From IMG/VR virus record IMGVR_UViG_3300008262_000475, positions 1 to 28,011 of that record: a stretch of 28,011 nucleotides of DNA; one strand, given 5' to 3'. Of the stretch, positions 6,357 to 13,740 are shown piece after piece (position 1 is the stretch's first letter; every line of letters starts with the position of its first letter). The DNA is from a virus. The position numbers and the translations under genes are program-made. The notes beneath the pieces were generated by a model, which saw only the letters and a list, made by a program, of their open reading frames with translations, made no database searches and had not been told where the DNA came from.

Positions 6357-7457
6357 TTAGTTGTATCTAATGATTACTACGCCAGACCCACCACCACGGT
6401 TTACACCTGTAGCACCTGAGCCACCGCCACCACTATTTGCTGGTACTGGTACGCCTGTTCCGTTTCCAAAACTTCCATTAGAACCATTAATTCCAATACC
6501 ATATCCACCGCCTGCATACCAAACTGTTCCAGATACGTTTACACCAGTTCCAGTTGCAAGACCCCAAGCAGAGTATGTAGATGTTCCTGCACCACCGCCA
6601 CCGCCAATTGAAATACCACCAGCATTGCCACCAGCAGCGCCAGCACCACCACCACCACCTGATGCGTGGAATACACCAAACTGACCGTCATTAATACCAT
6701 AACCACCCATATTACCTTGACCAGATGTACCACTTCCTGGTGTCTGTGTTCTATGAGCGCCACCACCAGAGCCACCGCTTCCTGGTCCTGTTGCGGTGCT
6801 TCCACCGCCACCACCGCCAATGGCTACAAGTGTTGTTGTGTTAAATGTTGAGTTAGAACCATTTGCAGTATTTCCGCTAGCAGCACCACCATCACCAACA
6901 ACAACTGGATATGTTGTACCAGAAGTTAATGCAGTAGATGAACTATAAAGAACACCACCTGCTCCGCCTCCACCACCATTTTGGTCATTGCCACCTTGGT
7001 TCTGAATATTTGCTCCAGCACCACCACCTGCAATTACAAGGATTTCTGGAGTAAAGTTTACGTTAGCAACAAAGTTACCACTTGAGCGAAATACGTGATA
7101 TGTATATCCACCGCTTGAGTAGATAGTTCCACCAGTAGCCTTAACAACCATTGTTACAGAGTTTGAAGCAGCAGATGCAACAGATGAACCAGATGAATTA
7201 TTTGCTTTAACTGTAAATGTGTATGCAGTTGCATTAGATAAACCAGAAACTAATACTGGTGAAGATGTTCCTGTACCAGTAGCCCCACCAGGTGAAGCCG
7301 TTACTGTATAACTACTTGATGGTCCACCAATTGTTGTGTTAGGAGTAAATGCAACCGAAGCACTTCCTCCGCCAACATCAGATGCTGTTCCAATTGTAGG
7401 GGGACTTGGAAGGTCTAGTATTTTTCCTTTTCTAGGAGATACTCTATTAATAGCCAT
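6357..7457 (-). CDS. Fibronectin type III plus glycine-rich tail adhesin
   Basis: 366 aa in two parts. Residues about 18-105 read as a fibronectin type III domain: it opens with PSPPTIG, has SASVAFTPN, SSYTVTASPGG, then VSGLSNATAYTFTVKANNSSG, the classic late FN3 strands, and ends ASNSVTM. Residues about 107-366 begin GYTYHVFRSSGNFV and then become glycine-rich (VIAGGGAGAN, GGGGGAGGV, GGGGGGS, ASGGGGGAGAAGG), closing with RGGGSGVVIIRYN. FN3 domains on phage tails often hold weak carbohydrate contacts, and Gly-rich tips recall gp38-type adhesins. It follows the 158-aa gene by three bases. The ATG at 7457 lacks a good ribosome site, so it probably depends on reinitiation. The gene partner at 4729-5727 shares the Gly-rich end. 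Confidence 0.8.
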   Translation of the reverse strand: MAINRVSPRKGKILDLPSPPTIGTASDVGGGSASVAFTPNTTIGGPSSSYTVTASPGGATGTGTSSPVLVSGLSNATAYTFTVKANNSSGSSVASAASNSVTMVVKATGGTIYSSGGYTYHVFRSSGNFVANVNFTPEILVIAGGGAGANIQNQGGNDQNGGGGGAGGVLYSSSTALTSGTTYPVVVGDGGAASGNTANGSNSTFNTTTLVAIGGGGGGSTATGPGSGGSGGGAHRTQTPGSGTSGQGNMGGYGINDGQFGVFHASGGGGGAGAAGGNAGGISIGGGGGAGTSTYSAWGLATGTGVNVSGTVWYAGGGYGIGINGSNGSFGNGTGVPVPANSGGGGSGATGVNRGGGSGVVIIRYN

Positions 7458-7460
7458 ATA

Positions 7461-7937
7461 TTATGCTGCAATTCCGTAGAGGGCAATGCTTCCAGCAGTA
7501 AACCCAGCGCCTGAAAAAACTTCAACTGCGGTTATTGCTGATGTTCCTAAATAAATTCCATTGCTATAGCCAAGTGCTGAGCCACCTGCATCTTCTAAAA
7601 ACTTTGGAGTTGTTTTATCGGTTGAATTAAATACTGCATATCCAGTCATTCCTGTATCAGCAAGACCAGTTAATATAATACTATCGCTTGACCTATTTCC
7701 ACCATTGCTGGTATAAAGACCAGTAGTAGAGCCATAGTTGGTGCTAGTACTATCTGAATTAAATCTTAAATAAAGCCAGTTAGATGAATTTAGAGTTACG
7801 CCCTTAAAAGTAACCATTAATTTTCTATAACCAGATATATTTGTAAATGATGTTGTACTTCCGCTTGTTACTGTATTAGTAGCAATTAACTGCCAGTTGT
7901 CTGATGATTCCAGTCCCGTTACTGTACCTACTGCCAT
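7461..7937 (-). CDS. Small beta-sandwich tail protein
   Basis: 158 aa, Ser/Thr/Gly-rich, with strands such as NWQLIATNTV, TTSFTNISGYRKLMVTFKGV and NWLYLRFNSD, and a final VEVFSGAGFTAGSIALYGI. That last pattern, a strand then GFTAGSI-LYG, is one I associate with small jelly-roll or carbohydrate-binding-like domains at the ends of phage tail proteins. It overlaps the preceding 109-aa gene by one base (TAATG) and is followed at once by the FN3 adhesin gene, so it probably belongs to the same tail-tip assembly. Binding activity is not shown by the sequence. Confidence 0.65.
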   Translation of the reverse strand: MAVGTVTGLESSDNWQLIATNTVTSGSTTSFTNISGYRKLMVTFKGVTLNSSNWLYLRFNSDSTSTNYGSTTGLYTSNGGNRSSDSIILTGLADTGMTGYAVFNSTDKTTPKFLEDAGGSALGYSNGIYLGTSAITAVEVFSGAGFTAGSIALYGIAA

Positions 7938-8266
7938 TATGAAATCTCGCTTCCGTATGCGTTGAATGAAAGGGTTGCGCTAGATGCATACACCGTCACT
8001 ACATCAGTAGTAGCAAGTGTAAGTCCAACTGTAATCATAGTTGAGTCAGATGCTGGAACAGTTGCACCATAAATAATATAGTGCTTTGCAGCCAGTGTTT
8101 CTCCTGCTGGACGAACAGCAATACGAAATGTCGCAGCGGTTGATGCTTGATTACATACTGAAATGGTTGAAACTACCGATGATGTTGAAGACGGTACTGT
8201 ATATAGAGTAGTTGCTGTTGTCGCTGATGGGTTGACTTGCCCCAGGACTTTATAGGTTGTTGCCAT
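7937..8266 (-). CDS. Small beta tail protein, first paralog
   Basis: 109 aa starting MATTYKVLGQVNPSATT. It shares TTLYTVPSST, AATF-I, LATT and a final G-EIS with the 100-aa gene at 5727-6029, so the two are diverged copies. It has the Ala/Thr/Val-rich composition of a virion beta domain and one Cys (SVCNQAS). The gene begins three bases after the fiber stop and couples to the 158-aa gene by TAATG. It may cap or link the fiber to the adhesin; this is inferred from position only. Confidence 0.7.
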   Translation of the reverse strand: MATTYKVLGQVNPSATTATTLYTVPSSTSSVVSTISVCNQASTAATFRIAVRPAGETLAAKHYIIYGATVPASDSTMITVGLTLATTDVVTVYASSATLSFNAYGSEIS

Positions 8267-8269
8267 TGA

Positions 8270-10417
8270 TTATGCTCCCATCAAGAGGAATACGGTTGGT
8301 GTAGGGTCTGTGGTAATGGCTCCCCAAGAAGTTGTTGAACCATCGGTTGTTAGATATTTGCCAGAGTTTCCAGTCTGGCTAGGAAGTGGGTCATATGCTG
8401 ACCACTTCAAACCTGTTGCTGTAGATGAATCTGCTACTAGCACTGTGCCATTTGAGCCGACTGTTAATTTGCCTGGTGTGTCAGCAGATGTTGCTACAAG
8501 CAAATCACCCTTAGCATCAAAGAGTGAACGAGCAATTGAGTCTGCAAGTTCAAACGCTGTAAAGGTAATAATTTCTACAATGTCACTAGAAGCAAGGGCT
8601 GCAAGAGATGTGATACTTGAGCCATCTGTTGCTGTGTAGTCAGATGTACGAGCAAGGAGTACACCGTTAAGGTATACCTGCTCTTTACCTGGAATGTAGG
8701 ATAGTGTAAGTCCGTTTGCATCTGTTCCAGATAGTGATGTTTCTCCGCCTGATGCTGTAAAGCGGAAGCGGTAGATATCTGCAGTAGATGAGATTGAACC
8801 CCACTCTGTACCTGTCCAAGCATACATAGCATTGGTTACTGAGTTCCAGTAAATAGCACCAGTAAGAAGTGCATTGCCATCATTGTCTACAGATGGAGCA
8901 GTTGACTTGCTACCAAGGTAACGGTCATCAAAGTTATCATAAGTTGTTGCAGCAGCAGCAGCACTGGCTGCAGCAGCAGTAGCAGAACCTGCAACTGTAT
9001 CTACGTAAGCCTTTGTAGCAGCGTGTAGGTCGACTGTAGGAGCACCTGACAGTGTAAGAGCACCAGTCATAGTAGAACCAGCCTTGAGTACAAATGACTC
9101 GTAAACAGTTCCACCTGATTGGATTGCGCTAGCAATCTCACCAAGTGTGTCAAGTGTAGATGGTGCTGAGTTAACTAGGTCTGCAACCTTTGTATCTACA
9201 TATAACTTAGTAGCAGCATCAGCGTTAGACGCTGGAGTACCAAGGTTTGTAATCTTGTATGTAGCCATAGATACGTCTGCAGCAGGGGCTGCCATCTGGC
9301 TTAACTTAGATGTGCGTACTTGTGTATCAAAATCTGAGATAGTTGATGCTGCTTGAGTACCAGTGTGATTGGCGCGAGCATAAGGGTCAGACACCATTTT
9401 GGCTGCAGTAATAGTTCCATCTGCAATATCAGAGGCTACGATAGTTCCATCAACCAAATCAGCAGAAGTAATAGTTCCACCAAGGTCTAACTTGGTCTTA
9501 GCAATTGCTGCCGAAGAGTTAATATCAGCGTTTACAATTGTTCCATCTGCAATCTTTGCAGAGGTAATTGCACTGTCAGCAATATCTCCAGTAGCAATTG
9601 TGCCATCAAGAATCTTTGCGCTAGTAATAGCGCCATCTGCAATATCTCCTGCAACAATAGTACCATCGGCAATCTTAGCCGAAGTAATTGCTGAGTCTGC
9701 TATTTTGGCGGTGGTAACCGCTGAGTTTGCAATCTCTGTAGTTCCAACTGCATCATTAGCAATCTTGTCTGATGTCACAGCATCTGCTGCGATACGAGAG
9801 TTAGTAACTGCAGACTCTTCAATCTTTGCAGTAGTAACATTAGCGTTAGCAATCTTTGCTGTTGTGATAGCAGAGTCTGCAATGTCTGCCGTAGCAATTG
9901 TGCCGTCAGCAATCTTGGCAGATGTAATAGCCGAATCAGCAATCTTGGCTGTAGTTACATTTGCGTCTGTAATTTTTGCTGTAGTTACAGCATTTGCCTG
10001 AAGCATTGCTGTAGTAATCATATTTGTATCTGTCGTCTCAAGGACGTTAGCAATAGTCAAACCGTGTGCTGTTGTTACATTTTCAGCATGTGTATTGGCT
10101 TCACGGTAGTCACGACCAATAGCCATGTGACGAACCTCTGCACCAGCAGAGTGAGCCTGTGCTACAGAACCATCAATGTTGCGAACAATTGCCAGCGTAT
10201 TACCAGAGACAGGGTTTCCGTCTACCTTATATACGTCTACAATTTCTTCAAGGGCTGTATCTGGGTCAATGACAACTGTGTATGTTTCACCAGCAGAGAT
10301 TGTTACGCCACCAAGAAGTGATGACGCAGACACAACGGTAATAGCAGTACTACCAGAGTTAATCGCAGATGCTAGTGTTGTACTCTGCGAACGGGATGAG
10401 TATTTACGGGTTGTCAT
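8270..10417 (-). CDS. Tail fiber with decapeptide repeat shaft
   Basis: 715 aa, start ATG at 10417 behind AGGAATCTGA. Residues 1-125 are an N-terminal domain (TLASAINSGSTAITV; VVIDPDTALEEIVDVYKVDG; GRDYREANTHAENVTTAHG) probably used for attachment to the tail. Residues about 131-300 are an almost perfect 10-residue array of the type DSAITSAKIA / DGTIATADIA, with a looser continuation to about 340. Residues 375-480 hold two collar-like units ending AATKLYVDT and AATKAYVDT, as in many fibers. An Ala-rich helix (about 475-490) precedes a C-terminal beta region with YIPGKEQVYLNGVLL and DIVEIITFTA, then GLKWSAYDPLPSQTGNSGKY. Trimeric receptor-binding fiber is the expected role. No self-cleaving chaperone is visible at the end, so the adhesin-type genes downstream may supply tip and folding functions. 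Confidence 0.9.
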   Translation of the reverse strand: MTTRKYSSRSQSTTLASAINSGSTAITVVSASSLLGGVTISAGETYTVVIDPDTALEEIVDVYKVDGNPVSGNTLAIVRNIDGSVAQAHSAGAEVRHMAIGRDYREANTHAENVTTAHGLTIANVLETTDTNMITTAMLQANAVTTAKITDANVTTAKIADSAITSAKIADGTIATADIADSAITTAKIANANVTTAKIEESAVTNSRIAADAVTSDKIANDAVGTTEIANSAVTTAKIADSAITSAKIADGTIVAGDIADGAITSAKILDGTIATGDIADSAITSAKIADGTIVNADINSSAAIAKTKLDLGGTITSADLVDGTIVASDIADGTITAAKMVSDPYARANHTGTQAASTISDFDTQVRTSKLSQMAAPAADVSMATYKITNLGTPASNADAATKLYVDTKVADLVNSAPSTLDTLGEIASAIQSGGTVYESFVLKAGSTMTGALTLSGAPTVDLHAATKAYVDTVAGSATAAAASAAAAATTYDNFDDRYLGSKSTAPSVDNDGNALLTGAIYWNSVTNAMYAWTGTEWGSISSTADIYRFRFTASGGETSLSGTDANGLTLSYIPGKEQVYLNGVLLARTSDYTATDGSSITSLAALASSDIVEIITFTAFELADSIARSLFDAKGDLLVATSADTPGKLTVGSNGTVLVADSSTATGLKWSAYDPLPSQTGNSGKYLTTDGSTTSWGAITTDPTPTVFLLMGA
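9518..10027 (-). repeat. 30-bp / 10-residue repeat array in the fiber gene
   Basis: About 17 consecutive units of 10 codons cover fiber residues 131-300, for example DSAITSAKIA, DGTIATADIA, ESAVTNSRIA and NDAVGTTEIA. The pattern is (D/N/E)-(S/G/A)-(A/T)-(I/V)-x-(T/S)-x-x-I-(A). Units alternate loosely between an SAITSAKIA type and a GTI-x-x-x-DIA type. A degenerate continuation runs to about base 9398. Nucleotide copies differ mainly at third positions. Confidence 0.9.
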
Positions 10418-10425
10418 TCAGATTC

Positions 10426-11247
10426 CTATCGGCTGTAACGAATGCGTGGCGGATATTGCTGTTGCTGTGCCTGAGTTTCCTCAGCCAAACGTGCTGCATA
10501 AAGTTGATATAGTGCTCGTGTTGCTGTATTTCCAGAACCATACTGACGCTTTGAATCTAGTTCATCAGCCTGTGGGCTTGTCAGTGCATTGCGTGCAGGG
10601 TCTAGGAATGATAGAAGGCGATATGAAGCGCCTAGTACGATTACATCTCTAACAGATTCTGGCAGTCCCGTTTGCTCAGCAAATGATGTTGTAGATGTAG
10701 TGCTCAATGTAGATGGGGATGTAGCATAGGTAACATTAACCTTAATCCAACGCTTAGCAGCGCCAATGTCCTGCCACGACATACGCAGAATGTTCTGGAT
10801 GTTTAGATTTGTAAAAGCATATGTATCTACAACTGCATTGTAGGTAAAGGAAGTATTCTTAGCAGCAAAGATGCTAGAGCCAATGGCTCGGATAGTATCT
10901 TGAATTGCACGCTTAACAGATGAGCGTGGGAATGTAGGAGTAATAACTACACGGTCACCAGCAACGTGTGTCTCTGCTGTTGTACCCATAAAGCCACGAC
11001 CATATGGTGGGACAGTTGCTGTCTTGGAGATTCGGTCATATGAATCTACCCAGATTAATTCATCGCCAATTTCAACAATGCCAGAACCAATTTCATCTGC
11101 GTTCAATGAGAACGTAGTAGGTGCTGCTAGTGTAGATGTAGTTGTAGTAATAGGAGAAGTCAAGTGAGTAGTACGGTCTTGCTGTAGCGTATAGCCAGCA
11201 AGATTCATTACTACTTCGTCAGTTAGTGCGTCTAGGGTTGATGCCAT
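10426..11247 (-). CDS. Head-tail connector / adaptor candidate
   Basis: 273 aa. The N-terminal third is beta-rich (SLNADEIGSGIVEIGDELIWVDSY, with ATVPPYGRGFMGT). A helical segment follows, SVKRAIQDTIRAIGSSIFAAK, and later LPESVRDVIVLGASYRLLSFLDPARN, leading to a charged C-terminus QYPPRIRYSR. Helix pairs flanking a beta insertion, together with position between head and fiber genes, resemble head-completion or tail-adaptor proteins (P22 gp4 or T7 gp11 class). I recognise the plan rather than a specific family. It overlaps the 289-aa gene by one base (TAATG). Confidence 0.55.
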   Translation of the reverse strand: MASTLDALTDEVVMNLAGYTLQQDRTTHLTSPITTTTSTLAAPTTFSLNADEIGSGIVEIGDELIWVDSYDRISKTATVPPYGRGFMGTTAETHVAGDRVVITPTFPRSSVKRAIQDTIRAIGSSIFAAKNTSFTYNAVVDTYAFTNLNIQNILRMSWQDIGAAKRWIKVNVTYATSPSTLSTTSTTSFAEQTGLPESVRDVIVLGASYRLLSFLDPARNALTSPQADELDSKRQYGSGNTATRALYQLYAARLAEETQAQQQQYPPRIRYSR

Positions 11248-12116
11248 TATTTAGCCTTCTTTGCAATAGTGGCAGCCTCACGGCGTGCTCGCGCAATCAT
11301 TTGTTTAATCTGTGCATCTGTCATGCCACGTGCTTTAGCCTTAGTAACAGCACGTTGCTGTGCTGCCTTAATTGCTGCAGCCCTGCGCTCAGCAGTTGGG
11401 GTTAACGCTCTAGCGCGACCACCTGAAATTTGAGCAGGTGAAACATTTGGTTTCTTAACAGTACTCTCACGAAGTAACTGTGCATATCTTTTAAGTTCTG
11501 CAGTTGGTATACGGTCAGTTCCAGCCTGATTACGAGATGTAAATGGAATCTTTTCAGAACCAGATGCTAAGCGAGATTCAATTGTTGCTTGTGATGGACG
11601 AAGTTCCGTTACATCTGGCTTAACCTTCTTGGCACGTTCTGCAGCCAACTTAGTCTGACGCTCACGAGCAGACTTGTATTCAGCCTGAAGTTTAGCGCGA
11701 CGCTTTAGTTCCACATTACGTAGACGTGGATTTGCTGGAAGGTTACGGCTATATGTTACTGGCTTGCTAGGGTCAAACTTTGGTTTAGGTTCTGACTTTG
11801 TACGAGCAGGTGGTTGTGTATTTGTTTTAGGAGGATACTTCTTTTCAACCATTTTGCCAGACTTAGTCTTTGGTCCAACAATCTGACGAACAGTTGTGTT
11901 GGGTGGAGTATTATCTGTATCGCGTAAACGCGGTCTAGAATTAGGAGACGGCTTGCGATAGGTGCCAAAAGGTGCCTTAGCCTTAGGACCTGCTGCTTCT
12001 CTAGCAACAGCACGTGCAACCTTAGGAGATGTTTTCTTTACTGCATTCTTAGCAAGTTGTTTTGCAATAAGTCTTGCAGCAGCCAATGCTGCCGCGCCTA
12101 CTAACGGTGCTGCCAT
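11247..12116 (-). CDS. Basic virion-region protein with MAAPLVGAA N-terminus
   Basis: 289 aa, strongly basic throughout with Lys, Arg, Pro and Ala. It begins MAAPLVGAAALAAARLIAKQ, a hydrophobic then amphipathic helix. A long probably disordered region follows (PKAKAPFGTYRKPSPNSRP; KKYPPKTNTQPPARTK), and then helical basic segments near 125-165 (LRNVELKRRAKLQAEYKSARER) and 240-289 (ERRAAAIKAAQQRAVTKAKARG; QIKQMIARARREAATIAKK). The same N-terminus occurs in the gene at 26117-26611, so the two are paralogs at least there. No enzyme motif is seen. Binding of packaged DNA, or ejection with DNA through the helical N-terminus, are guesses. Confidence 0.65.
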   Translation of the reverse strand: MAAPLVGAAALAAARLIAKQLAKNAVKKTSPKVARAVAREAAGPKAKAPFGTYRKPSPNSRPRLRDTDNTPPNTTVRQIVGPKTKSGKMVEKKYPPKTNTQPPARTKSEPKPKFDPSKPVTYSRNLPANPRLRNVELKRRAKLQAEYKSARERQTKLAAERAKKVKPDVTELRPSQATIESRLASGSEKIPFTSRNQAGTDRIPTAELKRYAQLLRESTVKKPNVSPAQISGGRARALTPTAERRAAAIKAAQQRAVTKAKARGMTDAQIKQMIARARREAATIAKKAK

Positions 12117-12117
12117 A

Positions 12118-12402
12118 TTACCACTTGACCTTATCTGCCCAGTATGCGGCGCTTAGTTTTCCTTTTGCAATGTTGCTGGCGTGTCGCGCCTTAAATGATT
12201 TGCGACGCGCCGCGTATGAAGCAGATTCTCCAGCCTTCTTAGGAGAACCACTGACACCTTGCTGTCCAAAGCGGATGGTCTTAACGACGTTACCTTCTTT
12301 AGCAACAACTACATGGGACTTCTTTGGGTGGTTTGGAGTGCGCTTAGGCTTGTTAAAGCCTGCTACTCCTGCCCTTGCTAGGCGAGAATCTTTTTTCTTC
12401 AT
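12118..12402 (-). CDS. 94-aa basic protein with SFKARH...YWADKVKW signature
   Basis: The product is Lys/Arg-rich: RLARAGVAGFNKPKRTPNHP, then KSHVVVAKEGNVVKTIRFGQ, and a closing block with RRKSFKARH at 67-74 and KGKLSAAYWADKVKW at 80-94. I remember this pattern (Asn-Lys-Pro-Lys-Arg-Thr-Pro, IRFGQQGV, SFKARH, YW-x-x-KVKW) from small conserved proteins of cyanophages, pelagiphages and some large eukaryotic DNA viruses. No function is known to me. The ATG at 12402 overlaps the stop of the 131-aa gene by four bases (ATGA). Confidence 0.75.
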   Translation of the reverse strand: MKKKDSRLARAGVAGFNKPKRTPNHPKKSHVVVAKEGNVVKTIRFGQQGVSGSPKKAGESASYAARRKSFKARHASNIAKGKLSAAYWADKVKW

Positions 12403-12794
12403 CTGAATTTAGCCGTCTTCTTTGCAATAGATTTTGGTTGTCTTACAAACTGCTTGCCCTGCTTCATGCCAGCCCGCTTTGCAGCGGTGGTTTTAGCGTA
12501 CTCAGAGGCTGATAGAGCCTCTCTAGCCTTCTTGGGAAGGTAACGCTCACCAGTAGCCTTTGACCCTTGTGTGCTGGGCTTACCTGACTTAGTACCCCAC
12601 TTCTCCTTAGTCCACTTGGACAGAGAAGCCTGAGCCTTGGTCTTAGGACCTGAGTACCCACCGCCTGCTTTCTTGTAAGCCTGACCTAGGAGTTGAGCCT
12701 TACGAGCAGACCACTGACCAGGCTTGCCACCTTTGGAGCCAGCCATAATCTGGTTCTTTAAACGCTCTCTGAGTGCTGCCTTGGTGTATGCCAT
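12399..12794 (-). CDS. 131-aa basic protein, DUF5872-like
   Basis: Basic product with a run of conserved-looking blocks: KAQLLGQAYKKAGGGYSG (33-50), SLSKWTKEKWGTKSGKP (58-74), TGERYLPKKAREALSASEYA (81-100), and KRAGMKQGKQFVRQP (105-119). The order WTKEKW, RYLPKKA, LSASEY, KQFVRQP matches what I recall as DUF5872, a short family shared by phages and some large DNA viruses. The family name is from memory and unverified. The role is unknown. It may bind DNA or the capsid interior, given its charge and its place between capsid and connector genes. Confidence 0.75.
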   Translation of the reverse strand: MAYTKAALRERLKNQIMAGSKGGKPGQWSARKAQLLGQAYKKAGGGYSGPKTKAQASLSKWTKEKWGTKSGKPSTQGSKATGERYLPKKAREALSASEYAKTTAAKRAGMKQGKQFVRQPKSIAKKTAKFR

Positions 12795-13100
12795 TTACTT
12801 TTTCTTTTTCATTGAGTCGACATAATCTTTCTGTCGCTTAAAATATTCTTTGTTAGGTGTCATGGGTAGTGGCTTAGGCTTTACAGCCTTTGGTGTTGGC
12901 TTTACCTTACCGATATCTTTTAGACCAACAGTACTTCCATCTCCAAACACAATCGTTGGACCACTGTTCTTTGGCTTAGCAGCCATTGGTTTCTTTGCAG
13001 TTGTAGTGCGAACTCTCTGCGGTGAAGTCGCTGACTTCTTAGGCATAGGTACTGGAGTGCCACGCCTTTTAGCACCTGGTGCTGGCTTTGGCTTTTTCAT
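12795..13100 (-). CDS. 101-aa Lys/Pro-rich basic protein
   Basis: The product is dominated by Lys, Pro, Arg and Thr and starts MKKPKPAPGAKRRGTPVPMP. A single structured-looking segment lies at 46-66 (GPTIVFGDGSTVGLKDIGKV), and the C-terminus is helical and charged (EYFKRQKDYVDSMKKKK). The ATG at 13100 shares one base with the stop of the 63-aa gene. It is largely disordered in appearance. No family is recognised; it is one of five consecutive basic proteins here. Confidence 0.7.
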   Translation of the reverse strand: MKKPKPAPGAKRRGTPVPMPKKSATSPQRVRTTTAKKPMAAKPKNSGPTIVFGDGSTVGLKDIGKVKPTPKAVKPKPLPMTPNKEYFKRQKDYVDSMKKKK

Positions 13101-13291
13101 TACTTCTTCTTGCCCATCTTCTTAGGCATAGCCTTCTTAGCAGACTTCTTAACAGCCTTCTTCTTCATACCCTTTTTCATTTCCATCATCTTCTCAGACT
13201 TGGATTCCATCTTCTCGCCAGCCGCATATGCCTTGGCTGCCTTCTTACCTGCTGGTGTATAAGGGAACTTCTTGTCTCCAAACATTGGCAT
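13100..13291 (-). CDS. 63-aa lysine-rich protein
   Basis: Starts MPMFGDKKFPYTPAGKKAAK and then is almost entirely Lys, Met, Ala and Glu, ending KKMGKKK. The opening (KKFPYTPAGKKAAKAYA) recalls tiny Lys-rich proteins seen next to capsid genes in aquatic phages. It shares single-base TAATG junctions with both neighbours. The C-terminal KKAVKKSAKKAMPKK block is histone-tail-like and probably binds nucleic acid; that is inferred from composition only. Confidence 0.7.
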   Translation of the reverse strand: MPMFGDKKFPYTPAGKKAAKAYAAGEKMESKSEKMMEMKKGMKKKAVKKSAKKAMPKKMGKKK

Positions 13292-13740
13292 TATATTGCT
13301 CCTACTTCTGTTAGTGATGCTATTGATTCTTTGGTAATTGATTGTGCTGTAGTGCCAGCAGTATCTGCATCAAAGGCTTTACCCATTGTGTCAGATGCTT
13401 CAACTGCTGCTTTAATATGAGCCATGCTAGTTCCAGCAGGCTGAATACCTTGAGCGCGTGCTGCGCGATAAGCGTCTAGTTCGCCGTTCCACTTCTTGTT
13501 TGACATTTGCTTTTGTGAATTAGCGTCACCAGTATTTAGTTGTAGTCCTCTAGCCTTGCAACCAAAGCAAGGATTAGCATCACAGTCTGTGTGGTCAATG
13601 CTTGCTACCTGGTCTTCATGTGGAAATGGCTTAGATGTTTTCTCACCGCAAAGAACGCAGTCATATGCAGTAGCAAGAAAGTCATGGGCTTCTGTGAAGC
13701 CCCACTCAGTTACTCTTGTAATGTGTTGACACTTAGGCAA
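13291..13740 (-). CDS. Cys/His-rich, probable zinc-binding protein of the head region
   Basis: 149 aa. Six cysteines lie in the first 61 residues: Cys4, the pair C28-V-L-C31, Cys53, and C58-F-G-C61. Nearby are His6, His19, His41 and His50, which suggests one or two structural zinc sites. The second half is helical and Ala-rich (KKWNGELDAYRAARAQGIQPAG; SMAHIKAAVEASD). The start is a TTG at 13740 behind GAGG; an in-frame TAG eight bases upstream excludes a longer form, and the gene overlaps the end of the 86-aa gene by 8 bases. Function unknown; it may be a head-decoration or maturation protein. Confidence 0.7.
   Translation of the reverse strand: MPKCQHITRVTEWGFTEAHDFLATAYDCVLCGEKTSKPFPHEDQVASIDHTDCDANPCFGCKARGLQLNTGDANSQKQMSNKKWNGELDAYRAARAQGIQPAGTSMAHIKAAVEASDTMGKAFDADTAGTTAQSITKESIASLTEVGAI

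Noticed and set aside
9399-10001. A 200-codon open frame on the plus strand
   Set aside because: It is the exact antisense of the fiber decapeptide array; the 30-bp periodicity keeps the opposite frame free of stops. No ribosome site, and no other plus-strand gene exists nearby.
9398-10027. Regularly spaced 30-bp repeats that could suggest a CRISPR array
   Set aside because: The repeats are contiguous with no spacers, vary at third codon positions and keep the fiber frame, so they are protein repeats.
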